Origin: Microcebus murinus
Lineage: Eukaryota > Chordata > Mammalia > Primates > Cheirogaleidae
Length of the DNA stretch: 64,000 bases
Reading direction: 5' to 3'
Assembly (NCBI RefSeq): GCF_040939455.1
Contig: NC_134113.1
Location: 17,284,501-17,348,500 of the forward strand
The translations under genes were made by a program, and so were the position numbers. The notes below the pieces were generated by a model that did not search any database, was not told the origin of the DNA, and was given only the letters and a program-made list of their open reading frames with translations. How positions within the stretch are numbered: the stretch's first letter is position 1; the number at the start of each line of letters is the position of its first letter. This document shows, one piece after another, positions 57,121 to 64,000 of this stretch.

Positions 57121-57475
57121 ATCATTCCTTATACCCACTGCCCCCTTCTAGAAGTCTTTCTAGTCTGCAGAGGCTGGGAATTTAAGAGCTGTATTTCCCA
57201 GGCTCCTTTGAAGCTAGGGTTCTGGATGTGAATTTCGTTCCTCCAAACAGAAGCAGTCACTTGAGATTTGGAGAGCAGATGTGAGGCAGAGGCCGTCTTC
57301 CTGCTTTGGGGCTGTCTGGCTGCTGGCAAAATTGGTGATGGGGACAGGAGGGCTTTTTGCAACAGCATTCCAGGGTTCACTCTCTGGCTTTATCGGCCGT
57401 TTGTTCTTGAAATAAACTCAATAGTTCCAGGCACAGTCTCAGAAATGACAGCACTCTTGGTGAGTTAGTTGCTTT
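57121..57475 (+). mobile_element. Probable ancient LTR
   Basis: GCTGTATTTCCCAGGCTCCT, TTGAAGCTAGGGTTCTGGAT and a polyadenylation-type TTGAAATAAACTCAATAGTT resemble the LTR group of 560-921, in the plus orientation. The middle is too diverged to assign. Confidence 0.45.
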
Positions 57476-57814
57476 GAGCAGCCATGCCAATATTTGTTTA
57501 TAAATTATTACAGATACCACTCCCATTAGCTGCGAGTCACTCCTGGAGCCCCATGCCTCTGGCTCTCCAACAATTTTATAAGCACCCAATGTTCTCCAAA
57601 AAATACCTTTCTGCTTACAATACCCTAGACTCCTTTCTATATCCTGCCCTGAACCATAGCAGAATAGAAGCAGAGAGGTCTGGGAGACAGCAGCAGCTCT
57701 TTGTACACGACAACCCAACCTGGCTCCTCCCCGGGGTTCCATGCACACGGTGGGGCGCCCACAGAGGTGGAAGGGGTGTCTTCGAGAATCACCCATGTAT
57801 GCTTTAAACGCTCC

Positions 57815-57935
57815 CTAAGCACCTCTGGGCCAGGCTCAGAGGCTATAAAAGATGAACCTGCATAATCCATGCCTTGCTGGATCCAAAGGGGAAGATGGAC
57901 AGGTAAACAAGCAATATATTTCCAAAAAGGCTGAA
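57815..57935 (-). mobile_element. L2 LINE 3' fragment
   Basis: GGGCCAGGCTCAGAGGCTAT, CATAATCCATGCCTTGCTGG and GACAGGTAAACAAGCAATAT parallel the reverse-complement L2. Confidence 0.5.
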
Positions 57936-58904
57936 GAAGAGAAATCGCAAAGGTCTTGAAGGCAACAAAAATCCACATCGGTGATACTCTCCCCAGGAAA
58001 TGTCCACGTCCACATCTATTTGAACTTGCAGGTTCGATTTCCTACGCTTCCCATTCTGACTCTTTCACCAGCCTCATCAGAGAGATACTAACTACAAGCC
58101 CTGAGGCTCTGGAAACAGGTGCCTGGGAAAGCGGAGAAGCCCCTGACAGCCTGCATCCTGCTCAGCCTCTAAAAGAAGCAGGTCATCGCGGCTAGCCGGT
58201 ACCAGGGCCCTCGGGCGGAGCCGCGTGGAGGAGTGCCTTTCTTCTTCACCTGACTGCAGTTGTGGAGTGTGCCACGGTTTACAAAAAGCACTTTCGCAAT
58301 GTACACCGGCCTCAGAGGGCATCAATCACTAAGGCACACTGCTACAAAAGAAAAAGCCTGCTCATTAAAGGGCAGCACAGTGCTAAGATGCCATCAATTA
58401 TAACACAAATTGCATAAATACTAAAATGTGGGAAAACACTGTGTCTTGCAATCAATAAAACACAATAATTCATGGTGCTAGGAAGTGGGAGACCTCAGAC
58501 TGGGACTCAGGTCTTCCACTCCCAGGTCATCAATCCATTTAGTCCATATATTTTTATTGAGAGCCTAAGTCCGGCACTTTGTATGGTATTTTTATTCATG
58601 CATGCCATGGATGGCGCCCTAAAGATTTTAAGAATTTCTCCAAACAAGCTCAGTCAAAATTGTCCTCAAATCTCTTTTTCTGATTTATACATTACCGCTT
58701 TAACCTTCGAAAATGGGGGTGGTCTACTGGGGATGGGGCTGCAGTAGAAGGGAAATGGGATCTACATGGTGACATGACCACTTTACCAAAGTGTCCTATC
58801 AGCTGCCCCAAAATAAACACAAAAGTGCAGGTAAGAGACTTCATTTTCAGCTCTGCTACATCACCTCCACCCTTGTCCCATGTCACCCTTCCCTAGGAGC
58901 CCCC
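57936..58904. other. Unique sequence, no gene seen
   Basis: A small CpG cluster (GTCATCGCGGCTAGCCGGTA, CTCGGGCGGAGCCGCGTGG) lies at 58184-58230 without a full island. No exon or repeat is confidently assigned. Confidence 0.4.
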
Positions 58905-59310
58905 CTGTTCGGACCCTCCAGCGGTTCCCATCCCATCCATGCTCAAGGCCAAAGCCCAACACAATAATCTCTCCCTGCTTCCTAGTCCTTGGCTACCTCC
59001 CTCCCCTGCTCTGCTACCGGTAGGTACTGTGACCTCCTTGCCATGCATGTTCTCTGCCTGGAACATGCTTCCTGCAATGGACACATGCCCAGCTCTTTCC
59101 CTTCCTGCAGTCTGTGCTCTCCACTGTCATCTTATCAATGGCATTCCCTATTCACCTTCATATGAAATTGCAGCCCCTGCCTCTCCCATCCCTCACCCAT
59201 CTTCCCTGCTTTGTTTTTCTCTTCACACCATCTGATATATACCATATATTTCACATCTACATTTGCTTAAAGTTTGTCTACTCTGCTAGAATGTAGGGCA
59301 CAGAGTAGAA
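58905..59310 (+). mobile_element. L2 LINE 3' region
   Basis: CTTGCCATGCATGTTCTCTG, CCTGGAACATGCTTCCTGCA, TATTCACCTTCATATGAAAT and GTCTACTCTGCTAGAATGTA follow the sense L2 3' region. It runs into a GA tract. Confidence 0.8.
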
Positions 59311-59321
59311 GAGAGACAGAG

Positions 59322-59322
59322 A

Positions 59323-59362
<40 letters not shown>

Positions 59363-59378
59363 GAGGGAGAGAGAGAGA
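59322..59378. repeat. (GA)n microsatellite
   Basis: An almost pure GA run is interrupted by GGAAGAGGG, then resumes. The array is long enough to be variable in length. Confidence 0.93.
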
Positions 59379-60389
59379 ACTCTGCTTGTAAGTTTCGACC
59401 ACACTGGATCTAACATGCATCAAATTATAAGTTCCGGGAAATTTTAATTGACAGATCAGACTGTTGAACGATCCCGTAGGGAGAACAGCCTCCCCTTTTA
59501 TTTGTTAAAAAGATGGGATCCCAAAACTTCAAGGGAAGGAAAACAAAAAAGAAAAAAATGAGTCAGCAGAATGACTTCTGGTTTTTCTCAGAGTACAAAC
59601 TTAGAAGAGGCCCGCTGACAATGATTTTCATGAGGGCCTTTCTCACTTGACCTCCAGATTAAGAAGAGGTTTGTCCTTTCAGGGGTGGATTTAATAAGGG
59701 AAAGGGTGGTGCCTGCACTTGAAAGCCTTCTACTTCCTGTTTTTAAATGGCTGTGCTGATAAAGCTAGTGTTGAGCAAAATGATTTTTCTACCAGACAGA
59801 TACTGACGGTAGTCACTTCTGCTGGAGGATGAGAGACCCCCTCCCGCCTCACCCCGCAGAAATCCCCCAACCACCCTTTCTATGGTGCATGATCACCCCT
59901 TTTATTTCAGAAGGCAATGAAAACCAGGAGTCCTGAACAGGCCCTATAACTGTCAAAGGAAATAGCCTAGGTCTATCAGTTCCATCTTAGCACAGCTATG
60001 AAAATGCCCCATCGAGGTGAAAACATTTAAACTGCCAAGAGGAGACCCCATACTGAAAATGTCTTATTGTTTAGTTATTTAATGCTGTTTTCAGAATTCA
60101 TAAGAGTCTCCTGTTTGAGACCCTCTTGACACCTTTTCAAAGGAAGTTTTAGGTAAATAACATAAGAACAGCCCCTATGAGTGGGTATGACTCCAAACTC
60201 ATTCCATGTATAAACAGATTATTTAATGTAAAACCAAATTTGTGCAACAAACAAAGGAACCATATCAGACTGACATCCTACAAAGGGGTAGGATGCGGGA
60301 TGGAGTCACATACAGGTCTATAAATTTAAAAGGTTATAGCCAAACATTGTCCTTAAACTTAATAACTAGTTGCCATAATGATATGTTTG
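59379..60389. other. Unique sequence, no gene seen
   Basis: No repeat family, exon or promoter signature is recognised. Confidence 0.4.
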
Positions 60390-60610
60390 TCTAAAATACA
60401 TATTATCAAACCGGATACAAAATGTATAATGTGGTCTCAGCTACTTATATATGCATATATACGCACACACATCTATATCTATAATATAGTTTTTTAAAGT
60501 ACCAGTTGCCTCTCGCTGGTGGAATAAGAAGGATTGTTTCTCTTCTGTATATCCTAAATTTTCTAAATTTAGCACATATTATGTTTACAATTATTTTAAA
60601 AGTATAAGAC
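60390..60610 (+). mobile_element. Old L1 LINE 3' UTR fragment
   Basis: TATATGCATATATACGCACA, TTGCCTCTCGCTGGTGGAAT, TTTCTCTTCTGTATATCCTA and AATTTTCTAAATTTAGCACA resemble the 3' UTR end of old L1 as in the right part of 48640-48985. Confidence 0.5.
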
Positions 60611-60738
60611 AAAATGCATTTTATACTCCACCTGATTAAGTGAAACTACAAGGGGGGTAACCTGAGAAGTCTTTAAATAAACAGTGCAAAGAAATCCCAG
60701 ATGACAGTGAAAATAAACATATTACAAAAGAAAAGAAT

Positions 60739-60782
60739 AAAGAGAGAAAGAAAAAAAAAAGAGAGAGAGAGGAAAAGAAAGG
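60739..60782. repeat. Purine-rich A/G tract
   Basis: GAGAGAAAGAAAAAAAAAAG is followed by AGAGAGAGAGGAAAAGAAAG, all purine on the plus strand. Confidence 0.85.
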
Positions 60783-61367
60783 CTTTCTCCTCTGCTGGCT
60801 TCTTTCTATGAACAGTAGCTTTCAAACAAAAACCACAATCCTACAGAATAACACAAAAGGAAGGTTCAGTGAGCTGTCTTCTTAAACTCCACACAATCTC
60901 GCAGCCTGGGGGCTTCTGAGCTTTGTACTGCAAGACATAGCTCCATCAAAGCCCAGCCATCTGCAGAGGTATGCAAGACATTTTCATGTAAGCCAGGAAC
61001 TTTCCCAGGACACATTCATTAATGGACGCAAAGCTGTGCAGAAACCACAGGTATTTGATTCCATTCTCACTGACTTCGCCCATGGAAGGTTATCTGTCCT
61101 GTGAATGGATTCCTTTAGCTCAACTGGCTAAACAAGGCCAAACCTCCCCAGAATCCAAGGGCACCAAATTTAGACCACAGTGAAAGCTCCTATCTGGTGC
61201 CTGATGAGCTTAAACTGAGTCAATGTCTCGGGGGAACTCAGAGACCAGGAAGGCAGGAAGTGTCGCCACCAGACAGCCAGAGTTATTGATCAGGCACTCT
61301 TGGCAAGCGCCTGAAGCCACCTTCCTGAAAACCTGAAAAGTGGGTCTTCTGGAATTTGGCCACTGCA
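60783..61367. other. Unique sequence, no gene seen
   Basis: No family, exon or promoter is recognised. Confidence 0.4.
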
Positions 61368-61460
61368 TGCACTCATGCAGCACATATTTTATTGAGGCAC
61401 TGTGAAAAAAACATTGGGATTAAAACAGAGCCTAAACCCTGGCCCCTGCCTTAAAAAATA
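61368..61460 (-). mobile_element. L2 LINE 3' end fragment
   Basis: CACATATTTTATTGAGGCAC and AACCCTGGCCCCTGCCTT resemble the reverse-complement L2 terminus. Confidence 0.55.
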
Positions 61461-63024
61461 CTCTTAATCAAGACTAAAATCTTCTTAGTCTTTGACTAAG
61501 AGTTATCAAAGACTTCTAAAGAAAACTGTCCTCCTGACAAGGCCCCCTTCTGCTAAACTCTCCTGCAATTGACTCAAATTTACAAATTACTCAATCTTAG
61601 GAATTAGAAAAGTGTAAAAGACAATGGACCCCAGATTAGAATCTGAGGAAGGAGCAGGCAACCCCAGCCAGCTGTCTCTTTTATTCTTTCCCTCACCAGC
61701 CAGCTACCAACCAATGAAGCCTGAATCCATCGCTTCTGCAATACTATTTTTTCTCTTTCACATACAGGTATCTGAACTCATGCCAGAGGGCTCCAAATTT
61801 TTAGCAACACAATCTGTGCCATGCTGGTGTCCCTTCTGCCTCTCCCACGGTGATCTGGAGAGGCCCAAACTGCAGAGCCAGGCTAAAGGATCAGCCATCA
61901 TCACCCTAAGATCCTCCAGAGAAGAAAAGATTGTGTAACTTTTAAAGAAATTCGAACCAGTAGGAAAAAGATTTAGCAGGAGCCATCATCAACAGCGTAC
62001 TTTAATAAAATGAATTCCCCAAAAAGAAAATGTTTAATATGGATTTCAAAGTGTATTTTTATGCCCCATGTAATAATAAACTGTTGACTTTGAGTTCTGT
62101 AGAACTATATGTAATTCAAAATAAGGAAGACCTTTCCATTGAACTACCTGCAATTCTACATTCAACAGAATATTTTGAAAGTAGAATTTCCTATGGACTG
62201 GGGGGGGGGGAAATGTCAGAAAAGTACACTTACAGAAATTCACATAATAAACAAATGCCATTTCTTGAGAGGAAATGTTACAAGAAAGGAAAGCAGGATC
62301 AGTGACAGAGGGTACTTATCAGCACAAGCCTAGAAAAGGTTCTCTGCCTCCTTCCAAAAAGGCTAGACCAAAAGGAGTGACTGCCACTTTCTAGTCAATT
62401 TCATATTCTAACTAGAGAGGGAAATTTTAGCAAAGTGCCAGTTACAAGTTGGAAGTTTCTTCCTTGTATCTTTGGCTAGATAGTTATTTCCCAATTTGCC
62501 CAAAGGATCCTTGAAAACCGTATTTCACTGAGCATATAACAGGTACTGAGAAGCTACAGTGCATTCCCGTTGCAGGCTGACTGAGGGCTCATCCTATTCC
62601 AGGCATTTCTGCAGAGACTGACTGGCACACACGGTCCCAGCCAAACTTTAAGAGGCCTGAACACAACTCTAGAGTCCAGACCAAATCATCCGGCCCCTTG
62701 TTTACACTGTTCGAGCCCCAGTGTATCTGCACCCCACCTAGTCTCCTGGCCCTCTGGGATGAGTCTGGCCTACACTGTCCGGTGGCCCCAGGACCTTGGC
62801 ACTCTCAGATGTCCCTATCTGTCTGGTCCTGCCCCCTGCAACCAAGGCCTGGCTGCCGGAATGCAAGCCAGGTCCATTTTTAAATCGCCTTAGAAGTTTC
62901 ACAACCACAGGTTTGGGTGAGGAGACAAAACAGTGGTGTAGTTTGCTGACATTAAACTAAAAATACCCAGCAGCAAACAAAAGCCATCTTTTACAGGGCT
63001 GGCTCGGATGTCCTGAGGTTACAC
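61461..63024. other. Unique sequence, no gene seen
   Basis: The longest frame is 104 codons at 61624-61938 (plus), with no domain. A 10-G run lies near 62199-62208. Sequence becomes GC-rich at the right end. Confidence 0.4.
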
Positions 63025-64000
63025 GTGGTAGCGTGGGACCATATCCTTGGCAGTGTGGGGGCCTTCACAACTGCCCCAGGCCGAGCGGGGACAGAGGGCC
63101 GGCCTGTCCCGGCGCTGTCAAGGAATCTCGCAGGCGGCAGCCGGCCGGCCCGTTCGATGGAAAGAACAGCTTCATTCCCCTGCCGTGGACCCAAACGCGG
63201 GCTCGAGGAAAGTGTGAGCTACACACTGAAAGGAGAGGCGGGAGGCAAAATGAAAAACACCAGCCCCATTTCCCTGGAAGGAAATGTGTTTCCACCTCCC
63301 TCCTCCCTGCTATTAGAAAAGCAAATTATTGCTGTGACTACGCTGAGAAAGGCAACTCGGAGGCGTAAAATATGGATCTCTGAGCCAACGTGGCCGGGCG
63401 GGAGCTGCTGGGGAGGGGGAATGGGAAGCGGGGACCGCGGCGTGGCGGGACCTCGGCGTGGCGGGACCGCGGCGTGGCGGGGGACTGCTCGGAAGGGTCT
63501 ACCTGTTGGGCTGCGGCGCCGAGCTGCCACCCCGGCCGCCGCGCTGGGGCGCCTCTCCCTCCCCAGGTCCCAAACTTTCCTTCGCGCCCCTCGGAAGCGG
63601 TGAGCCTCGTCCCTCTCCCCGTCCAGATTTCGGATGTGAAACTTTGCCTTCAGCCACAAGGGACCGGAGGAAAGGGACTTATTCCCACACGGCAAAGGGG
63701 ACTCCGGGTGCTGGGAACCCACGAGTGAGGGATGCAAACTGACGGTCAGCCCAGGACCTGGCTAAAGTTTCCTCCAAAACTGCGGTGGCCAAAGCATGGC
63801 CCAGGAGCTCGGAGTCCCCAGCTAAGGGTTGGGGGCAAGGGGTGGAGCTGGCCCCAGGGCACCAGCCGCAAGGTCACTGCGGAGCTGGACCCCGGGGGCA
63901 AACAATCGGTGCCGGGCGCAGAGGCAGCGGCAGACACCCAGCCTGTCTCCACACCTGCTCAGCTCCGCGCCGAGCCCCGGACACGTGGGAGCCCAGTCGC
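63025..64000. promoter_or_regulatory. CpG island running off the window edge, best promoter candidate
   Basis: Dense CpG starts near 63080 (for example GGCAGCCGGCCGGCCCGTTC), peaks at 63390-63560 and continues to the end (GCTCCGCGCCGAGCCCCGG). A less GC-rich stretch at about 63240-63360 divides it. Frames of 192 codons (plus, 63025-63603) and 172 codons (minus, 63219-63737) overlap and have no recognised domain. No splice donor is decisive on either strand. The best minus-strand GT candidates are GAGCAG|GTGTGG near 63953 and CAACAG|GTAGAC near 63501. Gene identity is unknown. Confidence 0.65.
63432..63479. repeat. 16-bp x 3 GC-rich minisatellite
   Basis: GGACCGCGGCGTGGCG occurs at 63432-63447, a one-base variant (T for G at the sixth base) at 63448-63463, and the first form again at 63464-63479. 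It sits in the heart of the CpG island. Confidence 0.97.

Noticed and set aside
63025..63737. Overlapping 192-codon plus and 172-codon minus frames
   Set aside because: They overlap each other in the CpG island and include translation of the 16-bp minisatellite; no known protein is recognised.

Overview
This window looks like about 64 kb of nuclear DNA from a strepsirrhine primate, most likely a lemur. The best evidence is a set of full-length dimeric Alu elements. Their middle linker carries an extra A/T-rich block (about 10980-11025 and equivalents), and their right arms contain the run GCTGACGCCACGGCACTC. From general knowledge, both traits are typical of lemur and galago Alus and not of human Alus. 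A short hAT element with high CpG content at 26225-26447 also fits a lineage in which DNA transposons moved late.

I could support no protein-coding exon, tRNA, rRNA or processed gene. The open reading frames present are short, overlap on both strands, lie in repeats or GC-rich DNA, and resemble no protein family I recognise. The window reads as intron or intergenic DNA: a patchwork of MIR, L2, hAT/Charlie, Tigger, LTR and L1 fossils, eight Alu-class insertions, and blocks of unique sequence.

Layout: 0-12 kb holds LTR, L2 and MIR fossils, one dated Alu, a GGAT tetranucleotide array with a 79-bp higher-order period, and a second young Alu. A CpG island sits at 12.3-12.6 kb. 13-28 kb is dense in old repeats, with a free Alu monomer nested in an L2, a Tigger-like element, a young Alu with a 37-A tail, and a hAT cluster at 24.0-26.6 kb. 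28-33 kb is mostly unique. An L1 3' end lies at 33.5-34.2 kb, followed by an orphan CpG-rich patch at 34.5-35.7 kb. 36-62 kb is again old repeats and unique blocks, including an L1 split by an Alu at 48.1-49.0 kb. The last kilobase (63.0-64.0 kb) is a CpG island that continues past the edge and is the best promoter candidate.

One pattern links these parts. Every LTR fragment and every L1 fragment that I could orient points to the plus strand. LTRs and L1s inside introns are usually antisense to the host gene. The pattern therefore suggests a minus-strand transcription unit, perhaps starting at the right-hand CpG island and crossing this window as a long first intron. This is inference and not proof. 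Repeat family names were assigned from memory of consensus sequences without a library search, so boundaries are good to about 10-30 bp unless target-site duplications are given.
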